The notes under the pieces are model-generated. The model made no database searches, was not told the DNA's origin, and saw nothing but the letters and a program-made list of their open reading frames with translations. This document shows, one piece after another, positions 49,947-58,447 of a stretch of 64,000 bases of DNA (position 1 is the first letter of the stretch; every line of letters begins with the position of its first letter). Position numbers and translations under genes: made by a program. Source of the DNA: PFJX01 sp964542455. GTDB lineage: Bacteria; Pseudomonadota; Gammaproteobacteria; Burkholderiales; Thiobacillaceae. The stretch spans positions 24,048-88,047 of the forward strand of contig CAZIUC010000016.1 of assembly GCA_964542455.1 (NCBI GenBank), given 5' to 3'.

Positions 49947-51311
49947 ATGGGAATTGTCGGAAAGACTGCGGCCGAGATCTTCGACAGCATCCGAACGCTG
50001 ACGCAGACGGGCGCATTGACGCCGGGCCAGGAACTGCCCACGGTGCGCGATCTGGCCGCCACGCTGAGCGTCAACCGCAATACGGTGTCGATGGCCTACA
50101 AGCGCTTGGTGACGGCCGGGGTCGCGGTTACGCAAGGTCGATTAGGCACGGTCATTCGTGAGCAGCCCGGCCCCGGTGAGCAAGAAGGCTCGCTGCCCGG
50201 CTCGCCGTTGGTCGACCTAGGCGGCGGCAATCCGAATCCAGTCTGGCTGCCCGACATGGGCGCAGCCCTGGTGCGGAAGCCGTATCGCCCGCGCCTGTAT
50301 GGCGAGGCCACGGTGGCCCCGGAGCTAGAAGCCTCAGCGAGGCAATGGTTGACTGGCGATTGCCCAGATCGCTTCGAGATCAACTTGACGAATGGAGCAG
50401 TGGATGCTGTTGAGCGTTTGCTGGGGGCATATCTGGTGGCAGGTGATAAGGTAGCCGTAGAAGACCCATGTTTCGTCAGCAATATCAACACGCTGCGCAT
50501 TGCCGGGCTGCAAACCGTAGGGGTGGCCGTCGATGCGCATGGCATGCGTGCCGAGGTGCTGGAACAGGCGCTGGCGCAGGGCGCGCAGGCGGTTATCGTG
50601 ACGCCGCGCGCGCACAACCCGACCGGATGCAGCTTGAGTGCGGCGCGCGCGCGCAAGCTGCGCGCGGTGCTGGCGCACTATCCGCACGTGCTGGTCATCG
50701 CCGACGACCATTTCTCGTTGCTGGCCGTAACCGACTACTTCGATGTGATTCCACCCATGGCCCAACGGTGGGCGTTGATCCGGTCGGTGTCCAAGATGCT
50801 CGGCCCCGACCTGCGCTTGGCCTTCGTTGCCAGCGATGAACAGACCTCCCAGCGGCTGCACCTACGCCTGGCGCCCGGCACGAACTGGGTCAGTCATCTA
50901 TTGCAGGATGTAGTCGGCGCCTGCCTGTCTTCGCCGGAAGTCTCCGCACAGATCGTCCAAGCTCGCGCGGACTATGCGCGGCGTCGAGACAGCCTGACGA
51001 TGGCCCTGGCCAGGCAAGGCATCTCCGTCACCACGCCTGCCGAGGGCCTGAACCTGTGGCTGCCGTTGCCGGCGAACAGCCAGGCGGCGGTACTGGAGCT
51101 AGCCCGTCATGGCTGGCTGGTGCGCGGCGGTGAATCTTTCGGTGTACAGGGGCAGGCGCACGGGCTGCGCATCACAGTTTCATCCATCGACGAGGCAGGC
51201 GCGGAAGCGTTTGCGCGCGTGCTCGGCCATGTGCTGGGCCAGGGATATGGGATGTCATCGTGTAGTAAAGCTTCGCGCGTGGCTGCTCATTCAACCAAAT
51301 TCATCCAATAG
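49947..51311 (+). CDS. MocR-type regulator of PLP metabolism (PtsJ-like)
   Basis: A 454-residue fusion of a GntR winged helix (1-72; PTVRDLAATLSVNRNTVSMA) and a fold-type-I aminotransferase domain with PLP lysine Lys283 in SVSKMLGPDLRL. PdxR and PtsJ regulators of this type sense PLP and control pdxST or pdxK. Its divergence from yggS-pdxY on a 106-base shared region makes a PtsJ-like control of the kinase the natural reading. Confidence 0.87.
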   Translation: MGIVGKTAAEIFDSIRTLTQTGALTPGQELPTVRDLAATLSVNRNTVSMAYKRLVTAGVAVTQGRLGTVIREQPGPGEQEGSLPGSPLVDLGGGNPNPVWLPDMGAALVRKPYRPRLYGEATVAPELEASARQWLTGDCPDRFEINLTNGAVDAVERLLGAYLVAGDKVAVEDPCFVSNINTLRIAGLQTVGVAVDAHGMRAEVLEQALAQGAQAVIVTPRAHNPTGCSLSAARARKLRAVLAHYPHVLVIADDHFSLLAVTDYFDVIPPMAQRWALIRSVSKMLGPDLRLAFVASDEQTSQRLHLRLAPGTNWVSHLLQDVVGACLSSPEVSAQIVQARADYARRRDSLTMALARQGISVTTPAEGLNLWLPLPANSQAAVLELARHGWLVRGGESFGVQGQAHGLRITVSSIDEAGAEAFARVLGHVLGQGYGMSSCSKASRVAAHSTKFIQ

Positions 51312-51322
51312 AAAGGGAAATC

Positions 51323-52072
51323 ATGAGAGTACATTTCGTGGTGCATGAATCGTTCGAGGCACCAGGTGCATATGAAGCATGGGTCCGTGATCGTGGATAC
51401 GAGGCAACGTATTCTCGCGTCTATGCGCATGAACCGCTGCCGCAGTCCATCGAGAACATCGATCTGCTGGTGATCATGGGCGGCCCCCAATCGCCATCAA
51501 CGACCCGAGAGGAATGTCCGCATTTCGATGCTGCGTCGGAATGTGCTTTGATTGCCGAATTCGTCGCCGCTCGAAAGGCCGTCGTTGGTGTGTGCTTGGG
51601 AGCGCAGTTGATGGGCAAGGCCCTGGGCGCCCGCCATGAGCACAGCCCGGAAAAGGAAATCGGAAAGTTCCCGATCAAATTGACGACTGAAGGGAAGGCT
51701 CACGTCAAGTTCGCCCACTTCGGCGACACCGTGGACGTTGGGCATTGGCACAGCGACATGCCGGGGCTGACCGCAAATGCGAAAATCATTGCGTACAGCG
51801 AGGGATGCCCTCGCCAGATCATTGAGTATGGTGAACTCGCATATGGATTCCAGTGCCACATGGAGTTCACGCTTGACGTTATCGAACTTCTGATTGCCGC
51901 AGCCGAACGTGAACTGGCAACGCTGACTAACCATCGTTTTGTGCAGCAGCCAGATGCCTTGCGCGACAACGACTATGACGTCATGAACCAGAATCTGTTT
52001 GGTTTTCTCGACAAACTCATGGTGGCTTATGCCGCGAACTGCGGTGTCACCCTTAACGAGCCGAACGCCTGA
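51323..52072 (+). CDS. Class-I glutamine amidotransferase-like protein
   Basis: A 249-residue protein of the GuaA-type amidotransferase family. The nucleophile elbow is VVGVCLGAQLMG with Cys91; His179 and Glu181 in GFQCHMEFT complete the triad. It is not the PLP synthase glutaminase PdxT, which is shorter and begins with an LALQG motif absent here. It follows the MocR gene by 11 bases and is probably co-transcribed. The substrate is unknown; the family includes gamma-glutamyl-amine hydrolases. Confidence 0.84.
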   Translation: MRVHFVVHESFEAPGAYEAWVRDRGYEATYSRVYAHEPLPQSIENIDLLVIMGGPQSPSTTREECPHFDAASECALIAEFVAARKAVVGVCLGAQLMGKALGARHEHSPEKEIGKFPIKLTTEGKAHVKFAHFGDTVDVGHWHSDMPGLTANAKIIAYSEGCPRQIIEYGELAYGFQCHMEFTLDVIELLIAAAERELATLTNHRFVQQPDALRDNDYDVMNQNLFGFLDKLMVAYAANCGVTLNEPNA

Positions 52073-52103
52073 TCGAATCCGAAAGCGATCTTATAGACCA
52101 CTT

Positions 52104-52131
52104 GTGAACCGCCCCGGCCGGGGCGGTTCAC
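52104..52131. terminator. Bidirectional terminator-like palindrome
   Basis: A perfect 28-base palindrome, gtgaaccgccccgg (52104-52117) followed at once by its reverse complement. It lies between the convergent amidotransferase and AhpD-like genes. No T run follows on either side, so termination is inferred from position. Confidence 0.55.
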
Positions 52132-52160
52132 ACCCGCTGGCGGGTAAAGCTCGTCCTGTC

Positions 52161-52697
52161 TTACTTCAGCGCGACCTTGGGAAAGTCGACCGGAACGTCA
52201 AACGCGACATTGACGTAGTTGGTGAAGAGATTCAGCGCGACGTGGGCCATGATTTCGACGATTTGCTCATCGCCAAATCCGGCATCGCGTAGGCGGGTGA
52301 CATCGGCTTTGTTGACGTGGGCACGCTGTTCGACCACCTTCAGCACGAAGGTCAGCGCCGCGGCGGTCTTGGCGTCGCCGGATTGGCCCGCTTGTGCGGC
52401 AGCCATCTCGGTGGCGGTTGAGCCGGCATTTTGGCCGAGCACGGTGTGGGCGGCCAGACAGTATTCGCAACGATTCCGGTTGGCGATTGCGACCGCGATC
52501 TGTTCACCAAGTTTGGCACCCAAGGTGCCCTTGTCCAACGCGCAGAAGGAACCCCACATGCTCTTGAGCGCGGCGGGCGAGTTTACGACGGCGCGGAACA
52601 TGTTGGGCACGGTGCCAAATGCCTGCTGGATTTCCGCCAGCACGGCGGCGCGATCCGGAGTGGTTTGAGTGGATTCGATCAGATTGACGTGGCTCAT
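52161..52697 (-). CDS. AhpD-like carboxymuconolactone-decarboxylase-family protein
   Basis: A 178-residue protein from ATG 52697. It has the AhpD catalytic pattern NRCEYCLAAH with Cys77, Cys80 and His84, plus conserved Glu65. AhpD-like proteins are thiol peroxidase/disulfide-reductase partners active in peroxide or nitrosative defence. It is the last gene of the AraC-divergent operon, 53 bases downstream of the CxxC protein. Confidence 0.86.
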   Translation of the reverse strand: MSHVNLIESTQTTPDRAAVLAEIQQAFGTVPNMFRAVVNSPAALKSMWGSFCALDKGTLGAKLGEQIAVAIANRNRCEYCLAAHTVLGQNAGSTATEMAAAQAGQSGDAKTAAALTFVLKVVEQRAHVNKADVTRLRDAGFGDEQIVEIMAHVALNLFTNYVNVAFDVPVDFPKVALK

Positions 52698-52750
52698 GGG
52701 TGTTTCCTTTATTTGATGGGAATGTGTGTCAGTCGAGCGGGAGTTTTCAT

Positions 52751-52972
52751 TCACAGCACATGCTCGATCGGGGAGTGGTCTTCGAGGCGCATGACCTTGC
52801 CGTTGATCACCAGCGACGGCAGCCGCGCGACGCCAGCGGCAACTGCCTCGCCAGCCCGGCGGTTGTCCGCGCCGAGGTTGATGATCTCGACGTTTAGTCC
52901 GGGTGCCGAGGCGAAGCTATCGGCGATGGACAAACAATTGGCGCAGCCGTCGTGGTAGAGAATCGCCGGCAT
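52751..52972 (-). CDS. Small thioredoxin-fold CxxC protein
   Basis: A 73-residue protein (MPAILYHDGCANCLSIADSF) with the redox motif CANC (Cys10, Cys13) and a cis-proline-type RLPSLVING stretch. It resembles minimal glutaredoxin/thioredoxin folds. The ATG at 52972 overlaps the protoglobin stop by one or two bases; a longer form from 52987 is possible. It probably exchanges thiols with the AhpD-like partner. Confidence 0.75.
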   Translation of the reverse strand: MPAILYHDGCANCLSIADSFASAPGLNVEIINLGADNRRAGEAVAAGVARLPSLVINGKVMRLEDHSPIEHVL

Positions 52973-52973
52973 C

Positions 52974-53639
52974 TCAGAACTCACCATCCTTGATGTACGG
53001 TTGACTCCACAAGATGCTCTGCATCAGCACCGCCTTCACCCATGCTGTATGCATCTTCTCGACATCGGCCGCCGATGCGTCCTTTTTGGCAAGGAATGGT
53101 TTGAGCGTGGTGGTGACGGGAATGGTCAGCGCTGGGATATAGCGGAAGTTCACCTGGGCGACGCTCGGGACGCGGTCGGTCTTGTTCTTCTTCAGACGAT
53201 TGTGGCGCAGGCCGATCTCGTACTGCCAATCCAGCCATTTCTGGTCGTAGTTGGCGTCGGCGGTGTCGAGAACCCACAACGCGAAGCGCTTGCGCACGGC
53301 TTCCAGGTATGCACCGTCGGGCCTGCCAGTCTTCGCATCACTGAAAAAATGGACCAATTCGGGCGTCGAGGCGACGAAGCCGTACCAAACATCGAGGATG
53401 GCGTCGGTCTGGTCGGCTAGGATGGCCTTGCTCTGGCGCAGCGCCTTGATGTCCTCTTCAGTGAATAGCAACGTCGTCTGCAGCGCCTTGAGGTCCGTCA
53501 TCGTGTATGGCGCCTTGGACAACGTCCGCTGACCATAGGCGTAACCGGGAGCACTTGTACCGGGTTGTTGCTGCGCGTGGCTAACTGAGCAAACGCACGC
53601 CAATGCGATGGCGAAAAAGGTGGGTATGTGTGGCTTCAT
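52974..53639 (-). CDS. Exported protoglobin-like haem protein
   Basis: A 221-residue precursor from ATG 53639 with a signal peptide ending SVSHA, then a protoglobin domain (about 45-200: LLFTEEDIKALRQSKAIL). The likely proximal haem ligand is His146 in EIGLRHNRLK. Protoglobins bind O2, CO or NO in the cytoplasm or as sensors; an exported form without a transmitter is less usual. It heads the three-gene operon, divergent from the AraC regulator. Confidence 0.8.
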   Translation of the reverse strand: MKPHIPTFFAIALACVCSVSHAQQQPGTSAPGYAYGQRTLSKAPYTMTDLKALQTTLLFTEEDIKALRQSKAILADQTDAILDVWYGFVASTPELVHFFSDAKTGRPDGAYLEAVRKRFALWVLDTADANYDQKWLDWQYEIGLRHNRLKKNKTDRVPSVAQVNFRYIPALTIPVTTTLKPFLAKKDASAADVEKMHTAWVKAVLMQSILWSQPYIKDGEF

Positions 53640-53767
53640 ATGACTCTCCAAGGTTGGGTTGGGATCGTCGATCCGCTGTGATCGACGGCTTGAAGTTTGG
53701 TCGAAAAATCTGAATTATTGGATACAATATGTACAATAAAGATACCAATTAGTTCGAATGAGCGCAT
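53640..53767. promoter_or_regulatory. Divergent promoter region of the protoglobin and AraC genes
   Basis: An AT-rich gap with two tacaata repeats (53723-53729 and 53732-53738); the second can serve as the -10 of the AraC gene. Short attgg/ccaat arms surround them at 53717 and 53745. These are candidate AraC-binding or promoter elements. Confidence 0.45.
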
Positions 53768-54631
53768 ATGAAAGATAGCCTTCCGGTTGATCGTCTATCC
53801 GGCATCCTCGAACGCTTCCGCGTGCAGGCGCAGTTGCATCATTCCGGCGCGCTGTGCGGACTCAACCACTTCGACGCTTGCGAAGGACACGGTTACTTGC
53901 ACGTGTTGCGCCGCGGTCAGCTAAAAGTGAGCCATCCGGGTGCGCGCGATGTGCCCAAATCGATGCACCTCAAAGAACCGACGCTGTTGCTGTATCCGCG
54001 CCCGATGACGCATCGCTTCCACAACCCTCCGTTGGAGGGTTCCGACTTCACCTGCGCGCGCCTGGTCTTCGATGGAGGAGAACGCAACCCGCTGGCGCGG
54101 GCGCTACCGTCTTTGATCGTTTTGCCGTTGGCGCGGATATCCGGTTTGCACTCGACGCTGGAGTTGTTGTTCGCTGAAACCGACCGCGTGCGCTGCGGCC
54201 AGCGACTGCTGGCCGATCGGCTGTTTGAGGTAGTCGTTCTCCAGTTGCTGCGCTGGTTGCTCGACAATCCACAGGAGGCAGGTGTGCAGCCCGGACTCAT
54301 CACCGGGTTGTCGGACCCGCGCCTGGCCCGTGCACTGGTAGCGATGCACGACAGCCCCGGCGAACCGTGGACGCTGGAGCGCATGGCCGAATGCGCCAGC
54401 ATGTCGCGCACTTCGTTTGCCACTACGTTTCGCGAGGTAGTGGGGCAGCCTCCGGGGGACTATCTGACCGACTGGCGTATCGCGCTGGCGCAAAGCCGGC
54501 TGCGCGAGGGGCGACCGATCAAGCTGTTAGCGGAAGAGCTCGGTTATGCGAATGCTTCGGCGCTATCGCGTGCGTTTGCGGCTAGGATGGGGATGTCACC
54601 TCGTGATTGGTTGGCGAAGACACATTCTTAA
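53768..54631 (+). CDS. AraC-family regulator with cupin domain
   Basis: A 287-residue activator. The N-terminal cupin-type sensor (about 1-175; LHVLRRGQLKVSHPG) matches the AraC_N/cupin_6 group. The C-terminal double helix-turn-helix is at about 190-287 (TLERMAECASMSRTSFATTF and IKLLAEELGYANASALSRAF). It probably controls the divergent protoglobin-CxxC-AhpD operon, as cupin_6 regulators often control adjacent redox genes. It ends 12 bases before the convergent relaxase gene. Confidence 0.88.
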   Translation: MKDSLPVDRLSGILERFRVQAQLHHSGALCGLNHFDACEGHGYLHVLRRGQLKVSHPGARDVPKSMHLKEPTLLLYPRPMTHRFHNPPLEGSDFTCARLVFDGGERNPLARALPSLIVLPLARISGLHSTLELLFAETDRVRCGQRLLADRLFEVVVLQLLRWLLDNPQEAGVQPGLITGLSDPRLARALVAMHDSPGEPWTLERMAECASMSRTSFATTFREVVGQPPGDYLTDWRIALAQSRLREGRPIKLLAEELGYANASALSRAFAARMGMSPRDWLAKTHS

Positions 54632-54643
54632 AACCGGGCAAAT

Positions 54644-56602
54644 TCAGATCAGTGATGGTCCGCGTTGCCGCTCAAAGTCCCAAGACACGCCACTGCCGCG
54701 AACCGTCGCTGCGAGTTGGCGCCCCAAGCGTTGTTCGATCACCGGCCTCCATGGAATCAGACTGAATCCCATGCCGTCATCAAGCATAGCGTAGCGCCCG
54801 CTAGCAAGCGTGACGCTGCGCCGGTAGATACCGCTCACGCGCTGCCCGTCGGAAACCGGCCGGTGCTGCAGGCCGGTTTCCGCTTCTATGTCCTGCGTGG
54901 CCTTCGTTAACTCGCGGTTGCGCAGCGTCGTCAGCAAGTCGCGCGCGAGGACGACGCGCTGCCCCCGCCGCTCGGCCAGCCCCTGTTCGGTCAGGAAATC
55001 GGCGCGCTGTTGCAGTGCGTCCTTGACCTCGCTGCCAAAGCCCAGATCACCCAGCCTCTTGCCGCCGCCGATCAACTGCTGGTCGAGCCAGGTGGCGCCG
55101 ATCACGCGGGTTTGCCGCTCGATGGGCAGGTGTGATTTCAGCGCCACCGCCACGCCGCCGTCGAGGCGCTGAGCATCGTACTGGCGGCCTCGCTCGGGCA
55201 GGCTCTCAGGCACACGCCAGACGCCTTCGGCCATGCGCTCCACGATGCCGATGCGGCGCAGGGCTTCCAGCCGCCGTACATGTGCCGCCACCACTTCGTG
55301 TGGGTCGCGGTCCGGCATGGCCTTTCCCTGCACGATGGCCAAGTGATGATCGGTGCGGTACACACCATCGACGGCCAACGCCGCGATGTTTTTGTCAGCC
55401 GCGCGCACGTCGGTCGAGCCTTTCACCTCCACCACGGCACCAGTTGGGTATTGCTCCAATTCCGATCGCGGCGGCAGTGCAACGTAGTGCGCCTTACCAT
55501 CGGTCCCGTCGATGACGAGGTAGCCCTTGTCGTACAGCTCGTTGGCCAGCCCCTTGCCGGCGACGCGACCAACAATGGCACGGCTTTCCTCGCCGGCCTG
55601 GAACACGGCCAGCTCGCGCTGCTTGCCGCTCATGGCGCGATGCATGGTGCGGATGATGTCCCCGCGCTCACCCATGGCCCGCAGAGTAGGCTCGGCCTCG
55701 GCACGGATGGCCCATACGCCGGGTTGCTGCTCGGTCGCCAGCCCCATGCGCTGCAAGCGCTGCAGACGGCCGATCAGCATTTGCCGCTGGCGTTGCAGCC
55801 GGGGTTCGGCCAACGTTTCCGTCCGCACCAGGCCATCTGCGGCCTCGCGCTGCAAGGTGCGATCCAGTCCCGTCCACCGCTCCTGATCGACTTCGCGCTG
55901 CATGGCGCGCTGGATGTCCAACTCGGTGCGCAGCCCCAGCCAATCGGTCGCCAGTTCAGCGGCCCGGCGGCGCATCCCCTCGGCGACGTAGTCGCGGGAA
56001 ATGATGAGGTCTTTTCCGGTGTCGTCCTTGCCGCGCAGGACGATGTGGGTATGCGGGTTGTCGGTATTCCAGTGATCCACTGCCACCCAGTTCAGCCGTG
56101 TGCCCAGGTCGGCCTCCATGCGCGCCATCAGGTGGCGGGTATACGTGCGCAGGTCGTCGAGCTCTTCGGCATCCTCTGGCGATACGATGAAGCGAAACTG
56201 GTGCCGATCCTCGCGTCCGCGTTCCTCGAAAGCGGCGGTGTCCACCGCGTCGGTTGTCGGGCCGTAGGCATGGCCCGACCCGCCCTGGCGATCAACCCCT
56301 TCGCGCTCGATGTAGCGCAGGTGCGCGGCGGTTGAACGCGGCCCAGCCTTGGCTAGATTGATCAGCCGCGCCTTGATCGTCACGCGACGGGCGTTTGGCG
56401 TGAGCGAGACCCCGGCGAAGCGGGCCGCGACATGGCCGCGCCCCAGCCGGGAACCCGGCCGCTGGCCGACTTTGCCGACCGTCTTGCCGAGCTTGGCGCC
56501 AGCCTTGCTGGTCTGGCGCAGCACCTTGTTGATGAAGGCATCGCCGCGCCGTTTCGGCGCACCAGGCCGCGCCCGGAAACGATCGTCGTCTTGATTGCTC
56601 AT
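54644..56602 (-). CDS. rlxS: DUF3363 relaxase (VirD2/RlxS type)
   Basis: A 652-residue relaxase from ATG 56602. The histidine triad sits in VAVDHWNTDNPHTHIVLRG (His177, His184, His186). A possible nucleophile is Tyr97 in HLRYIEREG. It nicks the origin of transfer and is led to the TraG coupling protein. The C-terminal half is the DUF3363 region. This type is characteristic of Tn4371-family elements. Confidence 0.9.
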   Translation of the reverse strand: MSNQDDDRFRARPGAPKRRGDAFINKVLRQTSKAGAKLGKTVGKVGQRPGSRLGRGHVAARFAGVSLTPNARRVTIKARLINLAKAGPRSTAAHLRYIEREGVDRQGGSGHAYGPTTDAVDTAAFEERGREDRHQFRFIVSPEDAEELDDLRTYTRHLMARMEADLGTRLNWVAVDHWNTDNPHTHIVLRGKDDTGKDLIISRDYVAEGMRRRAAELATDWLGLRTELDIQRAMQREVDQERWTGLDRTLQREAADGLVRTETLAEPRLQRQRQMLIGRLQRLQRMGLATEQQPGVWAIRAEAEPTLRAMGERGDIIRTMHRAMSGKQRELAVFQAGEESRAIVGRVAGKGLANELYDKGYLVIDGTDGKAHYVALPPRSELEQYPTGAVVEVKGSTDVRAADKNIAALAVDGVYRTDHHLAIVQGKAMPDRDPHEVVAAHVRRLEALRRIGIVERMAEGVWRVPESLPERGRQYDAQRLDGGVAVALKSHLPIERQTRVIGATWLDQQLIGGGKRLGDLGFGSEVKDALQQRADFLTEQGLAERRGQRVVLARDLLTTLRNRELTKATQDIEAETGLQHRPVSDGQRVSGIYRRSVTLASGRYAMLDDGMGFSLIPWRPVIEQRLGRQLAATVRGSGVSWDFERQRGPSLI

Positions 56603-56685
56603 GTGGTGTCTCCATCCAAGATCGGCGCAGTCCAGCGAGCGAAGCACGCGCCTTCGCCAATGCCGGTGCGGCATTGCGCACTCTC

Positions 56686-56778
56686 GCGGCACGCCGCTGC
56701 CCCTTGGCGCGTGCCGCGCCACCCCCATGTGCAGACAAGGTTTTCAAGCGGCCGGGTGCCGCAACCTTTTATCTTGCC
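56686..56778. other. Candidate origin of transfer
   Basis: Just upstream of the relaxase start are 8-base arms gcggcacg (56686-56693) and cgtgccgc (56710-56717). About 50 bases on is tatcttgcc (56770-56778), which differs at one base from the IncP-type nic core TATCCTG-C. A position beside the relaxase gene is usual for oriT. This is inference from pattern only, and the opposite strand reads as orf98. Confidence 0.35.
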
Positions 56779-57040
56779 TTCCGCCTTTGCCCCTCGCTTT
56801 CGCTCTGGGCGTCGGCGGCCCGGTGGCGCTGTGCTGCTTGCAGCCAGCCCGCCGGCGAACGCGGCCACGGCGACCGGCCGGGCGCGTTCGAGGCAAGACG
56901 CCTGCGCGTGGGAAGAGGGCTCCGGATGCTGAGCGAAGAGCGGTGCGAATGCACGCGCACGGCCCGCGCAACGACACGGCAACGGCCAGCGACGACACGC
57001 CCAATGGCACGATGAAGCGCAGCGAATCGGTAGCCATCAT
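56744..57040 (-). CDS. Possible 98-residue protein coupled to traF
   Basis: The start (MMATDSLRFIVPLGVSSLAV) overlaps the traF stop by 4 bases, like the other gene joints of this operon, and has one hydrophobic segment. The rest is Arg/Gly/Pro-rich and looks like chance translation of GC-rich DNA. It is kept as a weak candidate because of the coupling. Confidence 0.3.
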   Translation of the reverse strand: MMATDSLRFIVPLGVSSLAVAVSLRGPCACIRTALRSASGALFPRAGVLPRTRPAGRRGRVRRRAGCKQHSATGPPTPRAKARGKGGRQDKRLRHPAA

Positions 57041-57648
57041 GGGCACGTTTCCAGCCAGACCGGATGCGCAACACCGATCACGGTGGATGCAGCAATCGGC
57101 CCAAAGTACCGGCTGTCGAACGACGCCGGGTTGGTCGTGCTCAATAGGAACAATTCGCCGGAATGAAGCTGCCGACACTGCTTCCAGAATGGCAGCGATC
57201 GGCCCATGCGATCGGCAGGCAAGACAGCGGCCACCAGCACGCCGTCGATGAGCACGCTGCGACCTACGATGCACACTCGCTGCGGCGCCACCGCGCCTAC
57301 GCGCTTGAGCAGCGGCACACGCGCCGGCAGGTAGCCGCGCTGCGCTGCCAGCACGGCAGCGTCAGCCGGAAGCTGGGCCAACACGATGCTGCCCACGGAC
57401 AACGGATGTTGCAGCGAGTCGGCCCAGCGCTGGACCGGATCGACGCGATACCAGCCAACCGCCACGCTGTCGGACGGGTTGTAGATCAGGCGCGGCAGCG
57501 GCCGCATGTGGTCAGGAAGGAAGGACACCCAGGCCAGCGCAGCGAGGCCACAGGCGGACAGGCCCGCCAGCGCGAGGCGAGCACGCAAGTGTGAGCGAGG
57601 GTGCGGCGCCGTTCCCGTGGTGTTGGCGGACGTAGAAACTGTCGTCAT
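57037..57648 (-). CDS. traF: Conjugal transfer peptidase TraF (S26 family)
   Basis: A 203-residue membrane protein with an N-terminal hydrophobic segment (ALAGLSACGLAALAWVSFL). The signal-peptidase-type dyad is Ser61 in NPSDSVAVGWYRV and Lys115 in LLKRVGAV. In RP4, TraF cyclises the TrbC pilin. The start overlaps the DUF2840 gene by 4 bases. Confidence 0.88.
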   Translation of the reverse strand: MTTVSTSANTTGTAPHPRSHLRARLALAGLSACGLAALAWVSFLPDHMRPLPRLIYNPSDSVAVGWYRVDPVQRWADSLQHPLSVGSIVLAQLPADAAVLAAQRGYLPARVPLLKRVGAVAPQRVCIVGRSVLIDGVLVAAVLPADRMGRSLPFWKQCRQLHSGELFLLSTTNPASFDSRYFGPIAASTVIGVAHPVWLETCP

Positions 57649-58178
57649 GGGAACGTCCTCCCGGCTAGCCAGGCGGCGTGCCGTGCAGCGGTGTATTCGG
57701 GCAGCGCCAGGCGCGCAGCGAGACGGTTGCCTAGCGTGCGCCAGTACGCCGGCGACACATCGATGGCAGCGATGCCCAGCGCCTCGATGGCGTCGATCCG
57801 TGCCAGCACGGCGCGCACGGCTGGCTCGCCCTCAGCGTGCAGCAACAGGCGTGCGCCCGGCAGCACACCGGGGATGCGCTGCGCCGCGTCCAGCGGCGTG
57901 CAGGCCTGCATCACCATGAGCTGCCAGCGGATCGTGCCGTAGTCGTTGGCGTGCCAACGGATGCGGCAGAACAGCGCGCCGGGCGGGAAGATCGCGACGC
58001 GCCGCCAGTGGTCGAGCCGGGCGGTGCGCGCCGGTTCGCCGAAGCGCAGATAGATGTCGATGCGCTGCTCAACGTAGGCGAGCGAAACGCGGGTCAGCGA
58101 CGCAGTGCCGGTCTGGCTGGCGAGCACCGCGAGCGATGGCGGCGGCGCAACTGTGGACGCCGGAGCGGATGTGTTCAT
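57645..58178 (-). CDS. DUF2840 protein of the ICE backbone
   Basis: A 177-residue protein (LTRVSLAYVEQRIDIYLRFG) typical of Tn4371-like elements between parA and traF. No function is established. The start at 58178 overlaps the small gene upstream by 4 bases; the longer frame upstream lies in that gene and parA. Confidence 0.8.
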   Translation of the reverse strand: MNTSAPASTVAPPPSLAVLASQTGTASLTRVSLAYVEQRIDIYLRFGEPARTARLDHWRRVAIFPPGALFCRIRWHANDYGTIRWQLMVMQACTPLDAAQRIPGVLPGARLLLHAEGEPAVRAVLARIDAIEALGIAAIDVSPAYWRTLGNRLAARLALPEYTAARHAAWLAGRTFP

Positions 58179-58447
58179 GGACGGTTCTCCAGGCAGTTTT
58201 CTGGAAACTCGCGCTCCAGCAATGCGCGCAGCAGTTCGGCGACAGTCACGCCTTGCGTGAAGGCCGACACCTTGATGCGCGCACGCATCGCAGGCGTGAT
58301 GTCGAGGGTCAGACGTGCGGTGTAGAGGTCGCCTTTCTGCAAGGCGTCGGCTTCGCCCTGGCGAACCCATGCCTCTGCGTGCGGATTCGCTGGCGGCCGT
58401 ACACCGATGCCGACGCGCTTGCCGCGCGTAGATCGTTCTGTGGTCAT
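58175..58447 (-). CDS. Small ParA-partner protein, ribbon-helix-helix-like
   Basis: A 90-residue basic protein from ATG 58447. The C-terminal part (DLYTARLTLDITPAMRARIK followed by VTVAELLRALLEREF) reads as a ribbon-helix-helix. It overlaps parA by 4 bases and takes the place of a ParB/ParG-type partner. Confidence 0.75.
   Translation of the reverse strand: MTTERSTRGKRVGIGVRPPANPHAEAWVRQGEADALQKGDLYTARLTLDITPAMRARIKVSAFTQGVTVAELLRALLEREFPENCLENRP

Noticed and set aside
51323..52072. Reading the amidotransferase as PdxT
   Set aside because: It is about 60 residues too long and lacks the PdxT N-terminal motif; no pdxS is adjacent.
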